This document shows positions 7,674-16,652 of a DNA stretch of 64,000 nucleotides, piece by piece. Position numbers and translations under genes: made by a program. The stretch's first letter is position 1, and every line of letters begins with the position of its first letter. The DNA lies in assembly GCA_025059375.1 (NCBI GenBank), contig JANXDO010000001.1:160097-224096 (forward strand). Reading direction: 5' to 3'. Origin of the DNA: Candidatus Nezhaarchaeota archaeon. Its GTDB lineage: Archaea; Thermoproteota; Methanomethylicia; Nezhaarchaeales; WYZ-LMO8. Under the pieces are notes generated by a model, which saw only the letters and a program-made list of their open reading frames with translations, had not been told where the DNA came from and made no database searches.

Positions 7674-8681
7674 CTAAACCATACTTACTGACGGATCAGA
7701 ACATGCAAGTGCCGCTAAGGCTCCTATGCACCCCCTTAAGCCCGTGATCTCCTTAACCACGACATTCTCCATTTTGTTCATCTTCTCAAGAACTTCCTGA
7801 ATCGTGACTTTACTCTTTCTTGCAGAGATAAGCAACTTCTTCACTTCTTCCGGGACAGTTAGACCCCACATCAATGCTACTGAGGTGTTTGGAGACTTTG
7901 TTTTTGAAGCAACAATATTACAGGCTGTACTTACTACTGCCCCCTTAAGCTCAGGTGGTACTGCAACCTCTATTAGGCTTGCATAGTTACCTCCAGTCTT
8001 TTCATCCAAGTATGGGTATAGTTGAACGACCTTGTGTGCTATGGGTTCAATATCTGGGAATAACCTTCTTAATTCGCTCATGAGCTCAATAGCCAGAGCC
8101 CAAGTAGCCCCATCACCTTCTCTATCCGTATCATCAATTCCTATGGAGAGGTGCTCGTAGACCTTAAGCTTAATCTTACTGCAGTATTGATCTCCTTTCT
8201 TAAACCACCTCGTATTTAAAACTCCTCGTGCATAACTCATGGACTTTATTATTGAGTAGGCAGCCCCTCCATAAACCTTAACTGAGAACTCTAGCTCCCC
8301 GCCATAAACTTCAAGCCCCGTAACACCTATTGCTGGAAGAGGTGGCTTACCAACTCTAACCTCTCTATGCAAGTTAAGCATCATTCTAATCCTTAATAAG
8401 GGCCCCTCAATAAAGGTGCCAATGGTAGATCCACCACCCCTCAAGTACTCCTTAGCACAATAATTCAGGGCGCCTACACTCACACATTCGTGGTAAACCT
8501 CAGCTAAGCCAGCTCTTAGATCTACGGTTGCGAATATCCTCTTGCACGGAGAGACTAAGTGCTCAACGTCTTGTTTGCAAACGTACTTCGCAGGTCTCCT
8601 TCCTCTAGCTGGCTCCAGTTCTTCTATTAAACCAGCTCTAAGAAACCTCTTTACCCAGTCACAGAAGGTAGATCGGGGCAT
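7674..8681 (-). CDS. methanogenesis marker protein 11 (putative)
   Basis: Resembles methanogenesis marker 11, a family found with methanogenesis whose function is unknown. The key feature is GIDDTD at residues 181-186, followed by GATWALAIELM; this is also the signature of the nucleotide-binding domain of TiaS (tRNA-Ile2 agmatidine synthetase), so a TiaS-like activity is an alternative. The ATG at 8681 begins inside an HTH-like region: the frame stays open another 48 codons upstream and reads as a helix-turn-helix (TINSLASTLGMPRSTFCDWV) but has no ATG, GTG or TTG. An ATT at 8772-8774, 8 bases after an AG-rich GAGGTAGAGGGG, is a possible unusual start. It follows marker 14 in the same operon. 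Confidence 0.75.
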   Translation of the reverse strand: MPRSTFCDWVKRFLRAGLIEELEPARGRRPAKYVCKQDVEHLVSPCKRIFATVDLRAGLAEVYHECVSVGALNYCAKEYLRGGGSTIGTFIEGPLLRIRMMLNLHREVRVGKPPLPAIGVTGLEVYGGELEFSVKVYGGAAYSIIKSMSYARGVLNTRWFKKGDQYCSKIKLKVYEHLSIGIDDTDREGDGATWALAIELMSELRRLFPDIEPIAHKVVQLYPYLDEKTGGNYASLIEVAVPPELKGAVVSTACNIVASKTKSPNTSVALMWGLTVPEEVKKLLISARKSKVTIQEVLEKMNKMENVVVKEITGLRGCIGALAALACSDPSVSMV

Positions 8682-8811
8682 TCCTAGTGTTGAAGCTAGG
8701 CTATTAATGGTGAAGTAGCCTTGAACCCTACAAGCCTCTCTTATCGCTTCTAATATATCCCTTCCCCTATCAATGATGCAAGCCCCTCTACCTCTACTGT
8801 TAGTTCCCCCT

Positions 8812-10290
8812 CTATACGTATCCCTTCACGCCCCTCTGAAGCTTAATCCTCAAGTCCATTATGCAGCGCGCCCCTCTGTTACCTCCAAGAGGATTATGTG
8901 GTGTTCCAAGCGAGTGCATACACCTAGCCATGACGCTTGCACCCAGGGCTAAACCATCCTCAACAAAGACCACCCTCCTATCGACTTCGTCCTTGAATAG
9001 ACCTAAGCTATCTATTCGTTTAAGTGTTAAGTGAGGTTTAAAACCAGTTATCCCCGCTCGTCCAGTTATTCCTATTGTGTACTTGTCATTGATGAGCCCC
9101 TCCCTCATGAGCTCCTCGAGCACCCTCTCAACAATTAAAGCTGAGACATGGTCTAACACTGAAAGAAGCATTTTAACCCCATACTCCTCAAATATTTTGA
9201 GGCCTATTGATCTAAGCTTAGGAATATTACTTCCATTATCCCCTGCATCACAGCCCAGCAATAGTACCCCTTGCTCGTAAGCCGACTTTCCATTCACAGG
9301 GACCGTACCAACACGAGTAGCGCTTGGAGGCACCTTCTTAATATCTATGTATTTATGTACTTCATGCGCTAAATCTTCAGCCTCATCTACATGTTTATAC
9401 TCAACCTTTTCTGAAAGTTCCAATGCTGAAAGTGCTCTGCCAGAACCTTGAACCAGCGCATCACATATTGCTCCTGAGAGCCCACATATGCTTCCTATCG
9501 TCTTAGCATAGGGGAGTTCGTCGTTTGTGACCCTGCCCTTAAATGTGGTTCCAAAGTCTAAGCTGACCATGGGGTTCCGACAATCTACGTCGGTCCACTT
9601 AGCTCCAACCTTTATACCTGCTGTAGATAGCTCGGCCTCCATCTCATTGGCCATTATCTCCCCCCTTGTTCGTGGGGGTAAGCAGCTAGCAACAGCTCCA
9701 TCAAAGACTACTTTGTCTAGCTTTGAGTACTCCTTTAAGTGAGGGGGCAAATCGTTCTTAGAGAGTGGAGCGACCATCTTGGATGGATTGATACCAGCTA
9801 ATATGCAGCCCTTGGCTAAAGCTCTTATTACAGCTCCGACCTCCTCAGGGGATCCAAAGCCAGCGCTCACGCCCGTAGATCTAACAACAAAGTGTAGATC
9901 CTTATCCCTGTCAATCCTAGCGTCTCTAATGCAAGTTGAGATGACATCGCTCACAAACTCAGCAATGGCATCTTCACTTAACTCCTTCCCCCATAGAGTA
10001 GATCCAATCATAAGCTCTCCTGCTAATGGTCCTCTAATGTCCCTAGTCAACCTCACTACTTTCCTTATTAAGTGAACATTACCGCTCCTTACATCCAATG
10101 CTGTAATAATGCACTTCGTTGTTGTATTGCCAAGTTCGACTGAAGCAACAATGAAAAGAGGTGGAGGGAGAGATAAGGCTCCCCGCCCTTGAGGCATCAT
10201 CACTTTAACCGCGTCGACATATACACTGCGTGCAATTCTAGGCTTGTACCTGTTAAGCCCACTTTTCCCCTTTAAGAGATTAAGCATCAT
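8812..10290 (-). CDS. methanogenesis marker protein 14
   Basis: Strong match to remembered features of methanogenesis marker 14: FIVASVELGNTTTKCI near residue 50, FVVRSTGVSAGFGSPEEVG around 135, and KWTDVDCRNPMVSLDFGTTF around 240. These glycine- and threonine-rich loops suggest an actin/Hsp70-like ATPase fold. Its biochemical role is unknown; related ATPases reactivate corrinoid proteins, so a link to the corrinoid protein MtrA is possible but is inference. The 492 residues include an N-terminal extension of about 45. It lies 8 bases after mtrH and is probably cotranscribed with it. Confidence 0.88.
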   Translation of the reverse strand: MMLNLLKGKSGLNRYKPRIARSVYVDAVKVMMPQGRGALSLPPPLFIVASVELGNTTTKCIITALDVRSGNVHLIRKVVRLTRDIRGPLAGELMIGSTLWGKELSEDAIAEFVSDVISTCIRDARIDRDKDLHFVVRSTGVSAGFGSPEEVGAVIRALAKGCILAGINPSKMVAPLSKNDLPPHLKEYSKLDKVVFDGAVASCLPPRTRGEIMANEMEAELSTAGIKVGAKWTDVDCRNPMVSLDFGTTFKGRVTNDELPYAKTIGSICGLSGAICDALVQGSGRALSALELSEKVEYKHVDEAEDLAHEVHKYIDIKKVPPSATRVGTVPVNGKSAYEQGVLLLGCDAGDNGSNIPKLRSIGLKIFEEYGVKMLLSVLDHVSALIVERVLEELMREGLINDKYTIGITGRAGITGFKPHLTLKRIDSLGLFKDEVDRRVVFVEDGLALGASVMARCMHSLGTPHNPLGGNRGARCIMDLRIKLQRGVKGYV

Positions 10291-10298
10291 AGTCGCAT

Positions 10299-11246
10299 TT
10301 AACCTACAAGCCTCTTATATGGATGTGAATCACTTACTGCTAAACCAAGTTCCATGCACGCCATGTCTGTTACTAACGCATCAGTCATAGCTATAACTGG
10401 AAATACATACTCAGCGTTCTCTATTGGACCATAAAGGACGAAGTTGCCTCCAACCATAACTTGAAGCACGTTACTGGCTATGTCACAGTACTTGAATATC
10501 TCCTTGCCAGTAGGTACCTCTTTTCTTAGTCTCTTGAGCCATGGCCATGCAGATACGACATTGTGTATGCCACTTCCAGTGGGGTACCCGAACTTAGACT
10601 TAATGACGTATGTTGATGCTAAGGCTGCGCCGGCACCGGAACCTAAAGCTGTTGCTGCCACGTCTATGAGTACGGCTTTAACACCACACTCATTAGCTAT
10701 CTCGAGTAAACCCTTCTTAATGAGCCCTCCTCCAGTCGTTAGGATAGCTACCTTGCCCTTTATTGATGGGTCCGTTGGGTTAAAAGCAAGAACTATGCTA
10801 TTCACCATTTTAAGCTCCTTTAGCGTCCTAAGCTCTTCCTCAGTTATGGAGGCATTTATTGAGTTGTAAATGGCTCTGTCAGCTAGCCCTACCTCCTTAG
10901 CATACTTTGCCCCCTCAGCTCTGACTTTAGGCTCCGTAGAGTCTATTAGGAATGGCGAGTCTGTAATGGAAGCTACGAAGTCTATATATTTCTTCATGGC
11001 ATCAATGCTTTCAGAGAATACTTGAACCATGCATGGATTACCAGTGATGTCAGACATCTCTTCCTGCCTCTTTATGAGGAACTCAGCTTTCTCCTTATCA
11101 AATGTACCCTCTTTAGGATCTGAAACTATCTTGTGACCTCCATAGAATATTGTTCCAGCTAAAACTGTTGGGTTCTCGCCAGGTTGACCGCCTATTTTTA
11201 TCTTTCCTATTTGATAGATGCGTTGCTCTTTGGCAAACTTGTACAT
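10299..11246 (-). CDS. mtrH: tetrahydromethanopterin S-methyltransferase subunit H
   Basis: Catalytic, peripheral Mtr subunit, which transfers the methyl group from methyl-H4MPT to the corrinoid of MtrA; a TIM-barrel protein of the methyltransferase family. The 315-residue length and the stretches KIKIGGQPGENPTVLAGTIF, SPFLIDSTEPKVR and FGYPTGSGIHNVVSAWPWL fit MtrH. It is on the opposite strand to mtrEDCBAFG and heads an operon with markers 14 and 11. A TATA-like AAACTTAAAC lies about 55-60 bases before the ATG (11299-11309), and GGTGTGGAG precedes the start. Lone MtrH-like proteins can serve other methyl donors, but with a full Mtr set alongside, the Mtr role is the simplest reading. Confidence 0.94.
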   Translation of the reverse strand: MYKFAKEQRIYQIGKIKIGGQPGENPTVLAGTIFYGGHKIVSDPKEGTFDKEKAEFLIKRQEEMSDITGNPCMVQVFSESIDAMKKYIDFVASITDSPFLIDSTEPKVRAEGAKYAKEVGLADRAIYNSINASITEEELRTLKELKMVNSIVLAFNPTDPSIKGKVAILTTGGGLIKKGLLEIANECGVKAVLIDVAATALGSGAGAALASTYVIKSKFGYPTGSGIHNVVSAWPWLKRLRKEVPTGKEIFKYCDIASNVLQVMVGGNFVLYGPIENAEYVFPVIAMTDALVTDMACMELGLAVSDSHPYKRLVG

Positions 11247-11691
11247 GGCTCCACACCTTTACCTAAAGCAGGCCTAAATCTAAGGGATCGTACGGCTGTT
11301 TAAGTTTTACCTTCTAATACCTTCAATGATCCACGAGGACTTCATCAATCGCGGTTATCAGCATCGATGGGACCATAGAGGGGCAGTGTTGAACTTTGAG
11401 CCCCACTTAATGATATGTGCAGACTTGGGTTGAAAATCAACCCCATGACAAGTAGTAGTGGTATGCCTAGTGCACACCAGCTCCGGTTTTTAGCCCATCC
11501 TCGACGTAGTGTATGGAGGGGGTTTACATTATTTCGCGCTCAAACATGGGGATGGCAGACATAAACATCAGCTTGTCAAACTCAACAACAATCGTACCTC
11601 TTAATCAGCGTCTTTAGCCCAAAAGCTTAATTGATTAAATTTCACCTCATAAGAATATGGAGACCTCAATTGTAGCGTGGAGGATGAATTA
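11247..11691. other. 445-base gap between mtrH and a stress-protein gene
   Basis: Divergent intergenic region. It holds the TATA-like element of mtrH near 11300 and a GGAGG ribosome binding site for the stress protein at 11679-11683. No ORF with protein-like content, tRNA or clear hairpin was seen between them. The length is generous for this genome, so a small RNA or a decayed gene is possible. Confidence 0.4.
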
Positions 11692-12132
11692 ATGGGAGAG
11701 GCTCAGGAGAGGATAGTCGTCTACGTTGATGGCTCGGAAGCATCGTGGAGAGCATTTGATAAGGCGCTAAGGCATGCTAAAAGAAGCATGGGTAAGCTAT
11801 ATGTGATCTATGTTGTTGATGCAGACTTCTTGAGTAGCATAAGTAGTTCTCAGAGAGCAGAGGTTGAGAGAGATCTGGTACGAGTTGGTGCATCCATATT
11901 AAGTGAAGCTGAAAAAAAGGCGTCAAGCATGGGCGTTGAGTTAGTAAAAATTCTTAAGAGAGGATCCATACAAAACGAGATTCTTAAGCTCGCATCGGAG
12001 GTTAAGGCAGACTACGTATACGTAGCACCTAGACCAGAACCAATAATCCGTAAACTACTATTCGGCTCTATTTCAGATACTCTAATTAAGAAAGCACCTT
12101 GTCCTGTAGTTATAGTAAAAGTGAACCATTAA
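11692..12132 (+). CDS. universal stress protein, UspA family
   Basis: Small cytosolic UspA-fold protein of 146 residues. It starts with the typical strand RIVVYVDGSEASWRAF and ends with KLLFGSISDTLIKKAPCPVVIV. The usual ATP-binding G-x2-G-x9-G(S/T) loop is incomplete: the residues before LFGS are RPEPIIRKL rather than glycine-rich, so ATP binding is doubtful. A GTG at 11677 is in frame, but GGAGG at 11679-11683 sits 8 bases before the ATG at 11692. It stands alone between mtrH and carA. Confidence 0.87.
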   Translation: MGEAQERIVVYVDGSEASWRAFDKALRHAKRSMGKLYVIYVVDADFLSSISSSQRAEVERDLVRVGASILSEAEKKASSMGVELVKILKRGSIQNEILKLASEVKADYVYVAPRPEPIIRKLLFGSISDTLIKKAPCPVVIVKVNH

Positions 12133-12156
12133 CTTCACGTCATATTCTTCGACAAT

Positions 12157-12164
12157 CTTATATA
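12157..12164 (+). promoter_or_regulatory. putative TATA box for carAB
   Basis: CTTATATA begins 44 bases before the carA ATG. With normal archaeal spacing transcription would begin near 12187, leaving a very short leader. Pattern recognition only. Confidence 0.5.
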
Positions 12165-12200
12165 CTCCTCAGAGCTAGTTAGTGAGGGTTCTCGTAGACA

Positions 12201-13331
12201 ATGGTTAATGGACTTAATGCCGTACTAGTGCTTGAAGATGGATCGGTCTTACTCGGCAAGGGCTTCGGCTTTCCAAAGACCGTTGTTGGAGAGGTTGTTT
12301 TCACCACCGGCATGGTCGGTTATCCAGAATCAATAACGGACCCATCTTATAGAGGTCAAATTCTCTGCTTCACTTATCCACTAATTGGGAATTATGGAGT
12401 TCCAAGCCCCAATATAAAGGATAAATGGAACATTCCACTTCACTTTGAATCAGATAGACCTCACGTACTTGGAATAATAGTCCACGAACTATGTGAAAGA
12501 CCTAGCCACTGGTCAAACACCGAGACCCTTCATGAGTGGCTATTTAAGGAAGGCGTGCCAGGCATAGCCGGTATCGACACCAGGAGCCTGACAAAGAGAT
12601 TAAGGATCAAGGGGGTAATGATGGGAGCACTTGAAGTAAGTGAGGGAGACATTGACACCTACAAGCTTTTCTCACTACTTGAGAAAGCACCTAGATACGA
12701 TCATCTAGACTTAGTGGGGGAGGTTACGGTAAAGGAACCTATAATTTACGATAATGAGGGACCGACCGTTGTGATTGTAGACTGTGGTGTGAAGTATGGA
12801 ATAGTTAGAAGTCTGTTGAGGAGGGGGTTAAGGGTAATAAGGGTGCCGTGTGATTGGAGCGCAGACAAGATTCTAGATCTTGAACCCAAGGGCGTAGTAA
12901 TTAGTAATGGCCCTGGAAACCCTGAAGTTAACATCAAGACCATCAAGACGATTAAGGACTTGGTCGAGGTTGGCATACCGATGCTCGGGATATGCCTTGG
13001 CAATCAGATGATAGCATTGGCTCTCGGGGCCTCGACATTTAAGCTAAAGTTTGGACATAGAGGTCAGAATAAGCCGTGCATAGACCTAGAGTCGGGGAGG
13101 TGTTACGTGACAAGCCAAAACCATGGATTCGCTGTCCGTGAGGATACTCTAAAAGATTCAGGGCTTTCAATATGGTTCTTGAATGCTGATGACATGACCA
13201 TCGAGGGAATAAAGCACAGGAGGAAGCCTATAATAGCAGCTCAGTTTCACCCTGAAGCTTCTCCAGGACCCTACGATACCGAGTACATATTTGATCTCTT
13301 CATAAACATTATGGGGGTCAACAATTCATGA
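12201..13331 (+). CDS. carA: carbamoyl-phosphate synthase small (glutaminase) subunit
   Basis: Releases ammonia from glutamine for carbamoyl phosphate synthesis, feeding arginine and pyrimidines. The 376 residues comprise the N-terminal CPSase domain (1-135, with EVVFTTGMVGYPES) and the class I glutamine amidotransferase domain (about 185-370). The nucleophile C265 lies in LGICLGNQ and the catalytic His/Glu in FHPEAS. It overlaps carB by 4 bases, so translation is probably coupled. Confidence 0.97.
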   Translation: MVNGLNAVLVLEDGSVLLGKGFGFPKTVVGEVVFTTGMVGYPESITDPSYRGQILCFTYPLIGNYGVPSPNIKDKWNIPLHFESDRPHVLGIIVHELCERPSHWSNTETLHEWLFKEGVPGIAGIDTRSLTKRLRIKGVMMGALEVSEGDIDTYKLFSLLEKAPRYDHLDLVGEVTVKEPIIYDNEGPTVVIVDCGVKYGIVRSLLRRGLRVIRVPCDWSADKILDLEPKGVVISNGPGNPEVNIKTIKTIKDLVEVGIPMLGICLGNQMIALALGASTFKLKFGHRGQNKPCIDLESGRCYVTSQNHGFAVREDTLKDSGLSIWFLNADDMTIEGIKHRRKPIIAAQFHPEASPGPYDTEYIFDLFINIMGVNNS

Positions 13332-16300
13332 GGGAGACGCCGAAAAAGGTCTTGATACTGGGCTCAGGAGCAATAAAGATAGGTGAAGCAGGGGAATTCG
13401 ACTATAGTGGCTCTCAAGCTCTTAAGGCCGTCAGGGAGGAAGGCATTGAGACAGTCCTCGTTAATCCCAATATAGCAACAATACAAACGGATCCGAAGCT
13501 GGCGGGCAAGGTTTACCTGGTGCCAGTTATACCTGAATTCGTAGCCGAGGTTATAGAAAGAGAGAGACCAGACGGCATAATGCTCGGCTTTGGGGGTCAG
13601 ACAGCTCTCAATTGTGGCGTCCTGCTGCATGATATGGGCATACTGGACAAGTATGGCGTCAAGGTACTGGGGACATCCGTTGAAAGCATAAAGAAATGCT
13701 CAGATAGGCTCTTATTTAAGAGGACCATAGAGGCTGCGGGCCTCCCAATGCCTAGGAGTAAGGCGGCTTACAGTATTGAGGAGGCACTCGAAGCTGCTGA
13801 TGATATAGGCTACCCAGTAATGGTTAGAGTCGCCTACACGTTGGGTGGTAAAGCTTCGGGCATAGCTAAAGGAAGGGAGGAGCTTAAGGAGATAGTTAGG
13901 AGAGGTTTGGCTCATAGCTTAATAAGCCAAGTGCTAATTGAAGAGTGCATATCGACGTGGAAGCAGATAGAGTACGAAGTCATGAGGGACTATGAGGGGA
14001 ACAGCGTGACCGTGTGCAATATGGAGAACATACTCGGCATGAGGGTTCACACCGGGGACAACATAGTAGTCGCACCGTCACAGACAATAACGAACCGGGA
14101 GTATCATATCCTACGTTTAGCTTCACTGAAGGCAGCCGAGACTCTAAAGATAGTTGGTGAGTGCAACGTCCAACTAGCCTTGGAACCTAACTCTGAGAGG
14201 TTCAGCATAATAGAGATCAATCCCAGGTTATCTAGGAGCTCTGCACTTGCATCTAAAGCGACTGGCTACCCATTGGCCTACATGGCTGCCAAACTAGCAC
14301 TGGGATACAAGCTTCACGAGCTAATAAATAAAGTGACGGGGAAGACTACAGCATGCTTCGAGCCTGCCTTAGACTACGTGGTACTAAAATTCCCGCGCTG
14401 GGATTTCCAGAAGTTTGAGGGAGTTGATAGAAGGCTAGGGACGCAGATGAAATCTGTTGGGGAGGTCATGGCGATAGGAAGGTGCTTTGAAGAGGCCCTT
14501 CAAAAAGCTATTAGAATGCTAGACATAGGTAAACCAGGCCTCATCGCAAGTCCCATAAGCGATAGGAAGACCTTGGAGTTGCGACTTAGAGAAATGACTG
14601 ATGAGATAATATTTGATGTTGCTGCAGCCTTAAAGGCCGGCTTCACGGTTGAGGAGATATCTAAATTAACGTCGATAGACCCCTGGTTCATTGAGAAGAT
14701 AAGGAACATAGTGGTCATGGAGGAGGAGCTTAAATCGTGTAGGGGCAGACCACTCGATGAGCTCGCCGGCATTATAAGAGAGGCCAAGAGATTAGGCTTC
14801 TCTGATAAGCAAATAGCTAATTGTCTAGGTCTAACAGAGGATGACATTAGGAACTTCAGGGTTAGGAGGGGCATAATCCCTGTCGTGAAGCAGATAGACA
14901 CGCTAGCAGCGGAATGGCCTGCTCAAACAAATTACCTATACGTAACATATGGTGGGAATGAAGAGGACATAGAATTCAAGAAGAATGTAAAGAAGGTTAT
15001 AGTACTCGGAGCGGGGACGTATAGAATTGGCAGTTCTGTAGAATTTGATTGGTGTACAATGAACATGGTGTGGGCCCTAAAGGAGAGGGGCATCGACGAG
15101 GTCATAGTCATAAACTATAACCCTGAAACTGTTTCCACTGACTACGATATGAGCGATAAACTATACTTTGAAGAACTCACACTGGAGAGGGTCTTCGACA
15201 TATGCTACAAAGAGGATCCATGGGGGGTTGTCGCATGCGTTGGAGGACAAATATCCAACAACTTAGCACCAAAACTTGAGAAGCTTGGGATTAGAGTGCT
15301 AGGCACGGCCGGTAGGGATGTTGATAGAGCTGAAGATAGGGCTAAGTTCAGTAAGCTGCTTGATGAGCTTGGAATTCCTCAACCTCCATGGGCTAAGTTC
15401 GCATCAGTAAAAGAAGCTGAAGAGTTTGCAGAGAAAGTTGGTTATCCAGTACTCGTCAGACCCTCTTACGTGCTAAGTGGTGCAGCTATGAGAGTAGCAT
15501 GGACGCCGAAGCAACTTAGAGAGTTCCTTCTTAAGGCCACGAGCGTGAGCCCTGAGCATCCAGTTGTCATAAGCAAGTTCATTGAGGATGCTCTAGAGGT
15601 TGAAGTTGATGCTGTATCAGATGGAGAGACGACAATAATAGGAGCTATAATAGAGCACGTTGAGCGTGCAGGAGTGCACTCTGGTGACGCCATAATGGTG
15701 ATACCGCCTCAGATGATTAACTATCAAATAGTTAGGACGATAAAGGACTACACGAAGAGGATAGCCAAGGCCCTCAATATCAAGGGACCATTTAACATAC
15801 AATTCCTTGTGAAGGACGGAGTCGTGTACGTAATAGAGTGTAACTTAAGGGCTTCAAGGTCGATGCCATTCGTTTCAAAGGTCAAGGCGGTTAACTTGAT
15901 GAAGCTTGCTTCTTACGCATTGTTGGGCGAGAAAATACCATGGCGTGGGGGTGACGAGCCACCGCCCATAGCCATAGGCGTAAAGGCCCCTCAATTCTCA
16001 TTCATGCAACTCGAAGGAGCTGACCCCATTTTGGGAGTCGAAATGCAGTCTACCGGTGAAGTGGCGTGCCTCGGTGAGACTTTCCCTGAAGCCCTCTATA
16101 AGGCACTATTAGCAGCTGGATTCCGAGTCCCAATTAGTGAGGGCAACATTCTCATAACTGTTGGAGGAGTGGAGCTTAAGAAGAAGATCCTCCCATTAGC
16201 AAAAGGCTTCAAGGCCTTAGGCTACAACATTTGCGCCACAGAGCACACAGCTGAGTTCTTAATTGAGGAGGGCCTCAACGACGTGAAGGTTTTATACAAG

Positions 16301-16585
16301 GTTAGCGAACCACATAGAAAACCGAACATAATGGATGCTTTAACAAATCGTGAAATAAACTTAGTCATAAACATACCATCATCAATAACCCTCGACAAGT
16401 ATGTTAACATGCTTAAAGACGAATACACAATAAGGAGAAAGGCAGTTGAGCTGGGGATACCGGTTGTCACGACGCTGGAGGCCGCTTACGCACTATTAAA
16501 GGCTGTCTCATGGAGGATGACAAGTAAACCGACCGCCTATTCCCTAAATGATTATATGGACAAAGCAGTAATCAAGGTATGGTAG
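13328..16585 (+). CDS. carB: carbamoyl-phosphate synthase large subunit
   Basis: Synthetase subunit of 1085 residues made of two related ATP-grasp halves (about 1-400 and 560-940), an oligomerisation domain between them (about 405-550) and a C-terminal MGS-like allosteric domain (about 945-1075). Family stretches such as VLILGSGAIKIGEAGEFDYS and IVLGAGTYRIGSSVEFDWC begin the two halves. Full length with no frame break. It is translated from an ATG overlapping the carA end and forms a heterodimer with CarA. Confidence 0.97.
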   Translation: MRETPKKVLILGSGAIKIGEAGEFDYSGSQALKAVREEGIETVLVNPNIATIQTDPKLAGKVYLVPVIPEFVAEVIERERPDGIMLGFGGQTALNCGVLLHDMGILDKYGVKVLGTSVESIKKCSDRLLFKRTIEAAGLPMPRSKAAYSIEEALEAADDIGYPVMVRVAYTLGGKASGIAKGREELKEIVRRGLAHSLISQVLIEECISTWKQIEYEVMRDYEGNSVTVCNMENILGMRVHTGDNIVVAPSQTITNREYHILRLASLKAAETLKIVGECNVQLALEPNSERFSIIEINPRLSRSSALASKATGYPLAYMAAKLALGYKLHELINKVTGKTTACFEPALDYVVLKFPRWDFQKFEGVDRRLGTQMKSVGEVMAIGRCFEEALQKAIRMLDIGKPGLIASPISDRKTLELRLREMTDEIIFDVAAALKAGFTVEEISKLTSIDPWFIEKIRNIVVMEEELKSCRGRPLDELAGIIREAKRLGFSDKQIANCLGLTEDDIRNFRVRRGIIPVVKQIDTLAAEWPAQTNYLYVTYGGNEEDIEFKKNVKKVIVLGAGTYRIGSSVEFDWCTMNMVWALKERGIDEVIVINYNPETVSTDYDMSDKLYFEELTLERVFDICYKEDPWGVVACVGGQISNNLAPKLEKLGIRVLGTAGRDVDRAEDRAKFSKLLDELGIPQPPWAKFASVKEAEEFAEKVGYPVLVRPSYVLSGAAMRVAWTPKQLREFLLKATSVSPEHPVVISKFIEDALEVEVDAVSDGETTIIGAIIEHVERAGVHSGDAIMVIPPQMINYQIVRTIKDYTKRIAKALNIKGPFNIQFLVKDGVVYVIECNLRASRSMPFVSKVKAVNLMKLASYALLGEKIPWRGGDEPPPIAIGVKAPQFSFMQLEGADPILGVEMQSTGEVACLGETFPEALYKALLAAGFRVPISEGNILITVGGVELKKKILPLAKGFKALGYNICATEHTAEFLIEEGLNDVKVLYKVSEPHRKPNIMDALTNREINLVINIPSSITLDKYVNMLKDEYTIRRKAVELGIPVVTTLEAAYALLKAVSWRMTSKPTAYSLNDYMDKAVIKVW

Positions 16586-16652
16586 ATCAGTAATGATTGG
16601 AGGACTTTTATTCTACCACTAGAATACTTAGCTTGAATCTGAGGAGTACAGA

